A DNA stretch of 64,000 nucleotides from an uncultured Schlesneria sp. (lineage in GTDB: Bacteria; Planctomycetota; Planctomycetia; Planctomycetales; Planctomycetaceae): assembly GCA_903840265.1 (NCBI GenBank), contig CAIMFH010000113.1, forward strand, positions 1-64,000, given 5' to 3'. Made by a program: the position numbers and the translations under genes. Numbering within the stretch: the stretch's first letter is position 1; the number at the start of each line of letters is the position of its first letter. Shown one piece after another: positions 55,208 to 63,754 of this stretch. Below the pieces are notes generated by a model, which saw nothing but the letters and a program-made list of their open reading frames with translations, was not told the origin of the DNA and ran no database searches.

Positions 55208-55972
55208 TCAGGGCTTCGCAATACGCCCGGCCCCGAAGGCCGCCTTCCCGGCCTTCGCATCTCGCACCCATGCCTGCATATTGGCGTAGCGACGAGCATC
55301 ATTCGGATGGTCTGATAGGAATTCCGGCAGCCGAATTCCGTGCTGCGAGGCGGTCCCCATTAGTTCCCAGAAGGCGAGTGCCTCGTCCGGGTCGTATCCT
55401 GCAAAAGTCATCAGAAACAGACCGATGTGATCGGCCTCGGATTCCTGATCGCGATTGTAAGCGAGCCTTTTCAGTGGGTTGCGAATCAGTTGATCGGTGG
55501 CAATGCGTTCGCTGGCATGGTGAGCGATCGCGTGTGAGACTTCGTGGGCGATGACAGTGGCCAACTGATCATCGTTACGAACGAAGTCAATCAGACCAGA
55601 GAAAACGACGATCTTTCCTCCCGGCAGACAGAACGCATTGACGCGATCATCTTGAATGACGGCGTATTCCCATTCGAACTGATAGTCGGCAACTCGCAGA
55701 TTGATCTCACGCTGTAACGGTTTGATTGCAATCGCCTTGGCAATGCGCTCGCTGACTCGACGAACCTTCTCAACCTGGGCTCCTTCTCGAACGACTCGTT
55801 CCTGCTTCAGGACTTCGCCGAACGCCTGCCGCCCAATCTCCAGTTCGTCTCTTGGTCGCAGCGCAAGCACCTGCGGTCGCTTACCGGGACCAGTCCCCTC
55901 TTGTTCAAAGCGACAACCCGCACAAATAACAATCGCCTGCAGCGCGAAGAGAAGAATTTTACAGCGTTGCAC
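55208..55972 (-). CDS. M48-family metalloprotease, putative lipoprotein
   Basis: A 254-residue zinc protease. The GTG at 55972 has AGAGGAGACC just upstream and gives an N-terminal segment ILLFALQAIVICAGC with a lipobox Cys. Catalytic HEVSH lies in LATVIAHEVSHAIAHHASE, and the third ligand Glu in DQESEADHIGLFLM. LPGGKIVVFSGLIDFV and the pattern overall match LoiP/BepA-type envelope proteases that degrade misassembled outer-membrane proteins. Upstream (in transcription) is non-coding; downstream are the small membrane protein genes, so it probably heads their operon. Confidence 0.85.
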   Translation of the reverse strand: MQRCKILLFALQAIVICAGCRFEQEGTGPGKRPQVLALRPRDELEIGRQAFGEVLKQERVVREGAQVEKVRRVSERIAKAIAIKPLQREINLRVADYQFEWEYAVIQDDRVNAFCLPGGKIVVFSGLIDFVRNDDQLATVIAHEVSHAIAHHASERIATDQLIRNPLKRLAYNRDQESEADHIGLFLMTFAGYDPDEALAFWELMGTASQHGIRLPEFLSDHPNDARRYANMQAWVRDAKAGKAAFGAGRIAKP

Positions 55973-56651
55973 TTGGTCTCCTCTCGCGTCCAGATTACGC
56001 AATCGTCCTACACTTGGCAGGTCTTCGTGAACGGAGAACTGACAACTATTTGATCTGTCGGTCTGTGCAAGGCATTGCGCATGCCGGACTGCGAGCGACG
56101 GCCACTTTTCTCAGGGCCATGTCCGTTGCAGGGCAATGACATCAGGCTGGAATGAGCGCCGCGAGCGTCCGTGTTAATGCAAGCGTTGCACGAGTAAGGA
56201 TCTACGTCCGAAGTGGACGGTGGCTGTATCGCCAGCGGTGCAAATCCGTGGATCCGATTAATTGCCTTTGAACGCTGGTGCGATTGCTGTAGCAGGTACG
56301 TAATCGACCGCCTTGATCGATCTGCATCCTGCTATCGTCCCGCCTTGAGTAAACGAACATCTTCATCGAGATTCTCCTTCTTCACACGAAGCTCGTTGAA
56401 TTGCCGCACTTCGGTCCACCTTATTGCGCTATGCAGGAGGGCGCAGCCGCGAGTCGTCGCTACCCGAAGTTCGGGATTGAACGAACAATCCGCAAGTCGT
56501 TTGCTAAAAAGTGGTTTTCGTTCGGATCACACTGAGAAGTTATTGACCTGATTAGAAATGATTCACAGACTTCCTCCTATCGCGTCTGTCCACGATGAGA
56601 TGGATTCAGATTCGCGACCACCGCCCTTTTCGAAGCCAATGTGAGACTAGT
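55973..56651. other. 680-base intergenic region
   Basis: Between divergent M48 and aquaporin genes. The minus strand holds an uninterrupted frame of 64 sense codons (56526 down to 56332) without a plausible start. Nothing else could be supported. It may be a relic or a repeat that happens to be open in this frame. Confidence 0.45.
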
Positions 56652-57296
56652 ATGCTCGTCCGAAAACTGCTGACCGAAGCGATTGGGACATTCTTTTTCG
56701 TGCTCACGATCGGATGTACAGTCATCCTTTCGGCGGACTCGGGCAAAGGAATCATTCCACCACTGGCAATCGGTTCGGCGTTGATGGTGATGATTTTTGC
56801 AGGCGGTCATATTTCGGGGGGCCACTACAACCCCGCGGTGACGCTGGCCGTCGCAATCCGAGGTCGCCATCCTAAATCGGAAGTGATCCCGTACTGGATT
56901 GCTCAGATCTTGGGGGCGGTTCTTGCAAGTGGTATCGCGATCTACCTGACCGGTGGAGTCGCCAAATCGGCGAGTCCCCCTGCAGACATTGGCAAGGCGC
57001 TCGTCGCTGAGTTTCTGTTTACCTTTGCCTTGGCGTATGTCGTCCTGAACGTTGCCACGGCGAAGGCCACAGCGGGCAATTCGTTTTACGGTTTGGCGAT
57101 TGGCTTCACCGTGCTGATCGGCGCATTTTCTGTCGGCTCGATTTCCGGTGGTGCTTTTAATCCCGCAGTCGCGATCGGTGCCAGCGTGATGGGCTTGATC
57201 CACATGCCCTCCGTCTGGATCCATATTGTCGCCGACCTGGCCGGAGGATTTGTTGCCGGTCTGGCATTTCTATTCCTCAATCCAGACGACAAATAA
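56652..57296 (+). CDS. aquaporin-family (MIP) channel, atypical filter
   Basis: A 214-residue six-helix membrane channel. EAIGTFFFVLTIGC starts helix 1. Both half-helix motifs are present: GGHYNPAVTLAV and GGAFNPAVAIGASV. In most aquaporins the second NPA is followed by the selectivity-filter Arg (NPAR); here it is Val, so the pore may pass a solute other than water alone. The ATG at 56652 is the first in a family-like position. Substrate unknown. Confidence 0.85.
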   Translation: MLVRKLLTEAIGTFFFVLTIGCTVILSADSGKGIIPPLAIGSALMVMIFAGGHISGGHYNPAVTLAVAIRGRHPKSEVIPYWIAQILGAVLASGIAIYLTGGVAKSASPPADIGKALVAEFLFTFALAYVVLNVATAKATAGNSFYGLAIGFTVLIGAFSVGSISGGAFNPAVAIGASVMGLIHMPSVWIHIVADLAGGFVAGLAFLFLNPDDK

Positions 57297-57350
57297 CCCT
57301 GTGTTCTTCGTCAATCACGTAGTGGAATAAAAGGGCAATGAGACCAACGG

Positions 57351-58484
57351 TCATCCTGTTGCTGCGAGTTCCAGCAAGATATTGGTCAGAGTGTGGCAGA
57401 TCACCAGCGGCCAGATACGAGGATAGACCGCAAACACCGAGCCGAGAACCAATCCGAAAAACAACGCATTGACCAGGCCCTCGGTTCCTTGATAGCAGTG
57501 ATAACTCGCGAATAGGACGGAAGAGATCACGACACTGAGCCAAGGCCGGTGAATGAGGTGACGCAATCGTGTGATCAAATAGGATCGCATAATGACCTCT
57601 TCGGAGAGTGCCGAACTGACATACATGATCGTCATCAGAAAGAAATCAAAGGAAGTCACCGGTAGCCCGGAAGCAACCTCTGTGGGCATCAATTCCTGTG
57701 TGATTGCTAACTGCAGAACGCTTGCGAAATACCAGGTCACGATCATGAGAATCAGACCAAGGACCACATCCGGAACGCGCGGCGCGCCAAATCCAAAGTC
57801 GCGCCAACGTTCCCCGCTGCGGTGGATGATATAGAGCGTGGCAAAGGTGGATGAGAGGGAATGGCCAAATCTCTGAGTTGCCGTCACCCAGTAAGGATCG
57901 GCTGGAGAATAATCGTAAGGGAGAAGTGAGGTCACGAGGTGCGGCACGAAGCCGATGCACATGACCGCCGACAGTTCGAACCACACCTCTTGCCTCGGCA
58001 AAATCGGATTGTCGGAAATAGTGGGAAGGAGCCCCTCGTTTGACGAGGCGTTCTGCGATTGGGTCTTTTGATCTACGTCACCTTGCGGGGCGGTCAACTC
58101 TAAATTGCGGACGATCAGTGATGCCCCTTCAATCTGGCCTTCACCGTAGCTCCAACCGCAGGCAGGGCAGGCGGAGTTATCGTCCATCATGGCACCGCAC
58201 GCGAGGCATATCACAGAGTCTTCGCTTGTCGAACGACCCGGTAGTGCCACACGGTCAGTATGACTCGCCAACAGAATTCGGGCGCGCTCCGCGTCTTGTC
58301 GCTTGACCATCAGTCGAGGCGATGTCGCCCAGCCCATCGCTGTTTCACCAACGATCCCTTGGAGAGTCTCGTTCGAGATTGAAACGGCAATCCCTTCACG
58401 CTCCATCAACAGGCGAATGGCATGTGCTTCGGGTAGATTTCTGGCTCGGTAGATTTCGTCGATGTGGACAGAAGGTTCCGCCAT
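57351..58484 (-). CDS. CPBP intramembrane protease with DUF2007 and zinc ribbon
   Basis: A 377-residue protein with three parts: an N-terminal DUF2007-type domain (IDEIYRARNLPEAHAIRLLM, residues 8-70), a four-cysteine ribbon CLACGAMMDDNSACPACGW (residues 93-111), and a CPBP/CAAX-like membrane protease. The catalytic EEVIMR (in ALSEEVIMRSYL), the His in FASYHC and the His in ICHTLTN are all present. Family members cleave within the membrane or modify prenylated/processed peptides. Substrate unknown; the joined ribbon suggests a recruited partner. Confidence 0.87.
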   Translation of the reverse strand: MAEPSVHIDEIYRARNLPEAHAIRLLMEREGIAVSISNETLQGIVGETAMGWATSPRLMVKRQDAERARILLASHTDRVALPGRSTSEDSVICLACGAMMDDNSACPACGWSYGEGQIEGASLIVRNLELTAPQGDVDQKTQSQNASSNEGLLPTISDNPILPRQEVWFELSAVMCIGFVPHLVTSLLPYDYSPADPYWVTATQRFGHSLSSTFATLYIIHRSGERWRDFGFGAPRVPDVVLGLILMIVTWYFASVLQLAITQELMPTEVASGLPVTSFDFFLMTIMYVSSALSEEVIMRSYLITRLRHLIHRPWLSVVISSVLFASYHCYQGTEGLVNALFFGLVLGSVFAVYPRIWPLVICHTLTNILLELAATG

Positions 58485-58769
58485 AGAAATCTCACTATTT
58501 TGAATAGCATTGCAGTCCCGCCACAGAGTACACGAAGGATGTTGCTGATGCGAAGCCGCGACTTACCCATGCTGATGTCAGCAAATCCATTCTGCAGTGC
58601 GACACGCTGACTGGAATCGACGGCAACGATCCTTGCTGCTGAATGGCCAGTCGAGATATTGTGCAGGTGTCGTATCGTCGCTGACGAGCAGACGGCCCAG
58701 ATTCGTAGGCAATCATTACCTCGCACTATGCGACTTCGTCACTGACGAAGGATGGCGGAGTCACTTCGG

Positions 58770-59390
58770 ATGCAGATTGATCCCGCGCGTCATAGCAATG
58801 CGGACAATTATAAACTGATCACGAATCTCGTGATTCCGCGTCCGATCGCCTGGGTAACCAGCTTAAATGACAAGGGACTTGTCAATCTCGCCCCGTTCAG
58901 CTTCTTTAATGCTATGGGGAGCGATCCGCTGTATATCGTCATTGGGATTGGCAACCGTGACGAAGGGGAACCCAAAGACACGGCCAGAAATATTCAGGCG
59001 AACGGTGACTTCGTAGTCAATTTGGTGACCGAGGATCTGCTGGAGGCGATGAATATTTCGGCTGCCGATTTTCCCGCCGACGAGAGCGAATTGACTGCGG
59101 CCAAATTGCACGCGGTCCCTTCGACTCTCGTAAAGGCACCGCGATTGTCCGCGGCGCAGGCGAGCCTGGAGTGCAAGCTATTTCAATCCCAGCCGATCGG
59201 GGCCAACACGCTGATGATTGGCGAGGTTGTGATGTTTCATGTTGCTGATCACCTGGTCGGTCCGCGGTTGCACGTTAACAATTTCGCTCCGATTGGTCGA
59301 CTCGGTTCTCCGTCGGTCTATTGTCGTACTACCGATCGATTCGAACTGCCGCGGATAACTTACGCACAGTGGAAGCAGGCCGACAGGTGA
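58770..59390 (+). CDS. flavin reductase-like (FMN-binding split barrel) protein
   Basis: A 206-residue protein of the flavin-reductase-like domain family. IPRPIAWVTSLNDKGLVNLAPFSFFN is the FMN-binding core, and KDTARNIQANGDFVVNLVTED completes it. GEVVMFHVADHLVG matches the dimer strand. Members use or bind FMN as oxygenase partners or stand-alone enzymes; no partner is nearby. The ATG at 58770 (MQIDPARHSN) is preferred to 58752, with GGAG nine bases upstream. Confidence 0.87.
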   Translation: MQIDPARHSNADNYKLITNLVIPRPIAWVTSLNDKGLVNLAPFSFFNAMGSDPLYIVIGIGNRDEGEPKDTARNIQANGDFVVNLVTEDLLEAMNISAADFPADESELTAAKLHAVPSTLVKAPRLSAAQASLECKLFQSQPIGANTLMIGEVVMFHVADHLVGPRLHVNNFAPIGRLGSPSVYCRTTDRFELPRITYAQWKQADR

Positions 59391-59444
59391 CGACACAACG
59401 CTGCGCATTTGATCTGGCATGAGTGGACGGCCCACTCAAACAGG

Positions 59445-59684
59445 TCACTCATCAACCGGATGCTTCGCGATACCGTATGTCTGGTTATAGGGTGCATCGC
59501 TGTCGAGAGTTTCCTCCTCCAACGAACCTGCATCGCCGGTGTGCTCGATCATTCGGGTCCGTTCGCCTCTAAATTTTTCGACCGGTGCTCCCTCTTCATG
59601 AGCGTCTACATCTGGCTTATTCGCGGAATGTGGTTTCTTCGCGGGGCCGGCTGTTGTTTTCGAAGCTGTTGATTTCTTAGCCAT
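59445..59684 (-). CDS. small charged protein of unknown function
   Basis: A 79-residue soluble protein with a Lys/Ala/Thr-rich start (MAKKSTASKTTAGPAKK) followed by an acidic body (DVDAHEEGAPVEKF, LEEETLDSDAPYNQTYG). GAGGTG lies eight bases before the ATG. The layout resembles small basic-tail proteins that bind nucleic acid, but nothing diagnostic was found. Confidence 0.55.
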   Translation of the reverse strand: MAKKSTASKTTAGPAKKPHSANKPDVDAHEEGAPVEKFRGERTRMIEHTGDAGSLEEETLDSDAPYNQTYGIAKHPVDE

Positions 59685-60077
59685 TTTTGTACACCTCTCT
59701 AGAGTATGCCGTCAGGTCCATGTCACGGATCTCCTGGGATGAGGGCAACTCTTGTGCCCCACAACTTCATGAAGAAGAGACCGCAGCGGTGCCACGGTCA
59801 TGAAACAAGCACGGTGGTCAAACGCTGACCTGCCAGTCATGCATTGCTACGCTGACCTATCGGTGAAATCAGTGCCTTAGCTGATCACGGGTGGTACCAT
59901 CCGCCGATATCCGTGACATGGTTGTTCCATTGAACGCGATGGCCTGCCACATCATTCCAGAGTGACTATTCTGGTGACTCGCGTCATTGACGAGCGTATG
60001 CGGTTGAGTCAGAGTTTCGTGAGTCATCTCCTGTTTGGCTGTCATCCTCGATTCAAACATCGTACGAGGTCGTTGCC
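59685..60077. other. intergenic region
   Basis: About 390 bases between divergent genes. A 63-codon frame on the minus strand (59869-60060) has no family-like content or convincing start. No other feature could be supported. Confidence 0.45.
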
Positions 60078-60824
60078 GTGGACCTGCTGAAGCTGCTCGA
60101 ATGGGATACGAAGTTCTTCGGCTTTCCGGTCGCTAAGATCTTGAATGTTCAAGCGCGACCGGAAGAACTCAGGGAGGCGGTATCGCAACTGCGTTCGCAG
60201 CAGATCCCGTTGGCGTACTGGTTCGCCGACAAACCATCTGCTGAGACGCATTCCCAGGTTGTCGAATTGGGAGGTGCTCTCGTTGACGAGAAGCTGACGT
60301 TTGTGGCACGCCTGGATAGCCTGCCCGAGCAACCGTCGGTACCGCTGTCAGTCGTCGAGCCTTATCGCGAGGAGATGCCTTTATCCGATCTGAAACAACT
60401 TGCCGTGGAGAGCGGCGTCTATTCGCGCTTTGTTGTTGATACCAGATTTCCTCAAGCGGCCGCGCGGGCCATGTTCGAGGAGTGGATCATCCGTTCGGTC
60501 AATAAAGCTGTAGCGGACGAAGTATTGGTGATCCGGCAAGGATCAAGTATCGTCGGAATGGTGAGCATCGCGACAAAAGGAGACCGTGGCAGCATCGGCC
60601 TGCTGGCGGTGGCGGAACGATGTCGGGGACGGCAATTTGGACAGGCTCTCGTCGTTGCGGCGCAGAATTGGTGTCGCGATCGTTCGTTCCAGGAAATGCA
60701 GGTCGTCACGCAACAAGCCAATGTCGCCGCCCAGCGCTTGTACTTCAAATGCGGCTTTCAGTTGGAACGGATGGAAGCGTGCTATCACATCTGGTCAACG
60801 AGCGGCATCGTGCCAGCGCGATGA
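60078..60824 (+). CDS. wecD: WecD/RffC-like acetyltransferase (GNAT)
   Basis: A 248-residue GNAT enzyme. The N-terminus LLEWDTKFFGFPVAKI is the hallmark of WecD (RffC), which acetylates dTDP-4-amino-4,6-dideoxy-D-galactose for enterobacterial common antigen and similar glycans. The acetyl-CoA part is VAERCRGRQFGQALVVAA, then LYFKCGFQLERMEACYHIW. The start is a GTG at 60078 with GAGG nine bases upstream. The 3' end overlaps the convergent membrane protein gene by 30 bases; wecE lies at the right edge, so both steps of the pathway are near. Confidence 0.8.
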   Translation: MDLLKLLEWDTKFFGFPVAKILNVQARPEELREAVSQLRSQQIPLAYWFADKPSAETHSQVVELGGALVDEKLTFVARLDSLPEQPSVPLSVVEPYREEMPLSDLKQLAVESGVYSRFVVDTRFPQAAARAMFEEWIIRSVNKAVADEVLVIRQGSSIVGMVSIATKGDRGSIGLLAVAERCRGRQFGQALVVAAQNWCRDRSFQEMQVVTQQANVAAQRLYFKCGFQLERMEACYHIWSTSGIVPAR

Positions 60825-62717
60825 AACCACTGTGGGTTTGTCAGTCGGCACGGGTTGATTGGCATCCAACTTGACCGGCTTAAAGAGGCCAAATTCGCCT
60901 CCGTCAAAGTGATGGTCCCAAGTCACATCGGTACCATAATGCTCGCGAATGTACGTTCGATAGTACGCCAGTTCCGTTCCTTTACCGAGCAGATAGACGT
61001 TGGGATTGTCGAAGAGGGACTGGGGCAGATCCCGGATTCCAAACTGTGCTTTTACGGCGTCGTTAATGGGCGACTGTTGCGGCCAGCCCAGCGTCAACAG
61101 ATGAATACGTCGAAGAACTTGGTTCGATTCCAATGGAAGAATCGATTCGTAGGGGAAGCTGGCACCCCAGCAAACAAACAGATCGGACTCCAAAGGATCG
61201 ACTCTCGCCAGGTCTGTGTGCAGTTGACGATTGGCGCGGACGGCTGTCCTGGAATCTCGATGCGCCTTGTACTGACCCACACACAAGCCGAGGACAGCAA
61301 TCGAGCAAAAGGCTCCGCTGATGAACCCCTGAAAATGGGTTCCGTGCCATCGAGCGTTGCGTGGTTCGTTCAGTAGGCGATCTGTCGACGATGTCAGTTC
61401 GGCCTCTTCATCTGACGACGAGTCGCAATAACGCATCAAGTACAGCGTGTAGAGCGCCTGAAAGGCGATCAGGGGGTAGTAGACACGACCGGGTGGGTTC
61501 TTCAAGAACATCAATGCACAAATAAAGGCATCCAACGACAGCGTCAGCACCACGAAATGGCGGATCGCGAATTGCCGATCACGAGCCCACCAGACTTGCA
61601 GCAGGATCAGTGCCCAGATCGGCCAGAGCCGCACGTTGCTGAGGATTTCATGCCACCAGTGCTGCATTTTCTGCAGACTGACGGCTTCTCGTGCCCATGG
61701 AAAACCTTCGACAATCGCCTGCAGGTTCTTGCGACCGAATACTTGTGGGTCATCGAAATAGCACATGCGGATCATGTCGTGATCGTTCGCACTCCATTGG
61801 ACGCTGTCGAACACGGGTTTCGTTTCTGTGGTATACCGAGTCCAGCAGTAGTCATTGAACTTCACCCGGTACGGATTGAAGGCCAGATACGCCTGCCAGG
61901 CGGGATCTCTGGAGTAGTAATATTGGTGTGCCGCTTGCATTCCGAACGCCCCGACCTGGGTCAAGACTGCTGCCACCAGTGCCGTACGCCATATGCGTTG
62001 GACAGGCGCGGTCGCTCGATCCTGCAGCCAGATCAAGATCGTCACTGGGATCGCGCTGATCGCCACCGCTCCGATGTACGAATCAAAGCGCACCATCGAC
62101 CCGAGAATCATGAGTGCCACGCCGGTGCCAAGCAACTTCAACCCGCTTTGACGCTGTCCGTCGCGGCGTAGTGCAAGTCCGTTCAAGACCAGGAAGATCC
62201 CGCACTCGGTTGCCCAAACAGCAGTACTGGTGAATTGAAGGCGCGACATCAGTTGCACGCCCACCGAGCCAAACAAGACGAGGAAACAGAAGACGGCAGC
62301 GCGGCTGTAACGCCACTTCAACAGGCAATAGAGGACGGCCACCTGGCAGAGATAATGAATTCCCACCAAGTAGGCACCATACCAGGGAATCCAAGGAAGT
62401 TGGGTGTAAAGTTGCTTCAGGATCAGCCCGATGGCAAAGCTGCTGAACACTAAGTGCTCGTCTGGCTGAGTGGACGCACCCGTCCCAGAGACAATCATAC
62501 TCATCACAACATCGTCGTTCGTTTCGAACGCCGGCGCATGAACGGTTAGCGACACCACAAACAGGAGCGCCATCCAGGCCATCGACGCGAGCAATGGGCG
62601 GCGAATCGTCCAACGCTCGAGTTTCTCGCCCACGGACTGCATTGATCTCAGGAAGGCGTCTCCCTGCGATGCAGCCGAGACGCTCGTCGGCACTCCAGGA
62701 GTGAGATCGTCATTCAT
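60795..62717 (-). CDS. polytopic membrane protein, possible glycan-modification factor
   Basis: A 640-residue membrane protein with about ten to twelve hydrophobic segments (for example MAWMALLFVVSLTVHAPAF, VFCFLVLFGSVGVQLMS, ALMILGSMVRFDSYIGAVAI) and a C-terminal non-membrane domain. The overall form is like GT-C transferases or glucosyl-transfer (Gtr) partners, but no catalytic motif was identified. Its start overlaps the stop of the GT2 gene by 8 bases, so the two are translated together. Probable role in surface glycan synthesis by context only. Confidence 0.7.
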   Translation of the reverse strand: MNDDLTPGVPTSVSAASQGDAFLRSMQSVGEKLERWTIRRPLLASMAWMALLFVVSLTVHAPAFETNDDVVMSMIVSGTGASTQPDEHLVFSSFAIGLILKQLYTQLPWIPWYGAYLVGIHYLCQVAVLYCLLKWRYSRAAVFCFLVLFGSVGVQLMSRLQFTSTAVWATECGIFLVLNGLALRRDGQRQSGLKLLGTGVALMILGSMVRFDSYIGAVAISAIPVTILIWLQDRATAPVQRIWRTALVAAVLTQVGAFGMQAAHQYYYSRDPAWQAYLAFNPYRVKFNDYCWTRYTTETKPVFDSVQWSANDHDMIRMCYFDDPQVFGRKNLQAIVEGFPWAREAVSLQKMQHWWHEILSNVRLWPIWALILLQVWWARDRQFAIRHFVVLTLSLDAFICALMFLKNPPGRVYYPLIAFQALYTLYLMRYCDSSSDEEAELTSSTDRLLNEPRNARWHGTHFQGFISGAFCSIAVLGLCVGQYKAHRDSRTAVRANRQLHTDLARVDPLESDLFVCWGASFPYESILPLESNQVLRRIHLLTLGWPQQSPINDAVKAQFGIRDLPQSLFDNPNVYLLGKGTELAYYRTYIREHYGTDVTWDHHFDGGEFGLFKPVKLDANQPVPTDKPTVVSSRWHDAAR

Positions 62718-63720
62718 GACAGGAAGCCTTCTGCTCAGTGGTCAATCGATCGAGGATCTGTCGTTCGTGGTATTGAGGTTTGCCATTCAGATGCAGATGC
62801 ATGCGGCCCAGGTATTCCCCAAAAACTCCCAAAGCCAGCAATTGCACACCGCCCACAATGAGCACGACCGTTGAGACTCCCATCGGTCCTGAACTCTCTT
62901 TGCCCAATAGAAGCAAGCCGACGCAAATCGCTCCCAGTCCGAGTCCCAGCAAGAGAACGGCGACACCCAAAAATGAGACAACCTGCAGCGGGATCAAGGA
63001 AAAGCTCGTGAACAGATTGATGGACAGAGTCACCAACTTGCTGATTGAATAGGTCGATTGGCCAACCGATCGCGGATGATGTGCCACCATGACGGAGCCA
63101 ATGCGCTGCGTATTCCAAGCCAGCAGGCCGTCGAGGAAAATGTAGGACTGTTCGCAATTGCGGATCGAGTCAAGTAGTGATCGCCGGATCACGCGGAAGG
63201 AAGTCACCGTGGCTTGCGTCCGGAAGACTCTTTGATAAAAAGTGTTAACAACCAGCGAACCCAGATTGCGAAACGAACTATGTTTCTTGTCGGCATAGTT
63301 CCCATACACCAGATCGCGATCGGACTTTTCGATTTCCTCGAGCAGCCGCGAGATCTCTTCCGGGGGGTTCTGCAAATCGTCATCCATGGTGACGATAAAT
63401 TCGCCTTTGGTATGTCGGAAGCCACACATCAAGGCATTGTGCTGGCCGCTATTGCGCATCAACTGAATCGCGACGACCCGATCAGGATAACGTCGCTGCA
63501 GCAATTCCAGTTTCGACCACGACCCGTCAGGGCTGCCGTCTTCCACGAGGATAATTTCGTAGGAGCGACCAATGGCGTCCAGACTGGGAATCAATCGCTC
63601 GAACAATAACTCGAGTGTGGCTTCTGAACGATAGACCGGGATCACCACCGAGAGGGCACACTTATCGATGACTTCAGCGTGCCGACGATCATTGTCGTCA
63701 CAAAGGCATTGCTGATTCAT
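62710..63720 (-). CDS. GT2 polyprenyl-phosphate glycosyltransferase (DPM1/GtrB-like)
   Basis: A 336-residue enzyme with a cytoplasmic GT2 domain (LSVVIPVYRSEATLELL, EDGSPDGSWS, TMDDDLQNPPEEI with the Asp-rich donor site) and two C-terminal membrane helices (VVSFLGVAVLLLGLGLGAICV, VVLIVGGVQLLALGVFGEYL). Enzymes of this type move a sugar from a nucleotide to polyprenyl phosphate. GEYLGRMHLHLNGKPQY near the end matches the GtrB/ArnC group. The start at 63720 follows AAGGGA by ten bases; an ATG at 63747 is possible. The next gene upstream is wecE. Confidence 0.9.
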   Translation of the reverse strand: MNQQCLCDDNDRRHAEVIDKCALSVVIPVYRSEATLELLFERLIPSLDAIGRSYEIILVEDGSPDGSWSKLELLQRRYPDRVVAIQLMRNSGQHNALMCGFRHTKGEFIVTMDDDLQNPPEEISRLLEEIEKSDRDLVYGNYADKKHSSFRNLGSLVVNTFYQRVFRTQATVTSFRVIRRSLLDSIRNCEQSYIFLDGLLAWNTQRIGSVMVAHHPRSVGQSTYSISKLVTLSINLFTSFSLIPLQVVSFLGVAVLLLGLGLGAICVGLLLLGKESSGPMGVSTVVLIVGGVQLLALGVFGEYLGRMHLHLNGKPQYHERQILDRLTTEQKASCHE

Positions 63721-63754
63721 CGTGACATCGTCCCTTCCGACTTCCATGATCGAA

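Noticed and set aside
59869-60060. 63-codon frame on the minus strand
   Set aside because: No ribosome-binding site, no conserved pattern and an upstream divergent gene that explains the region.
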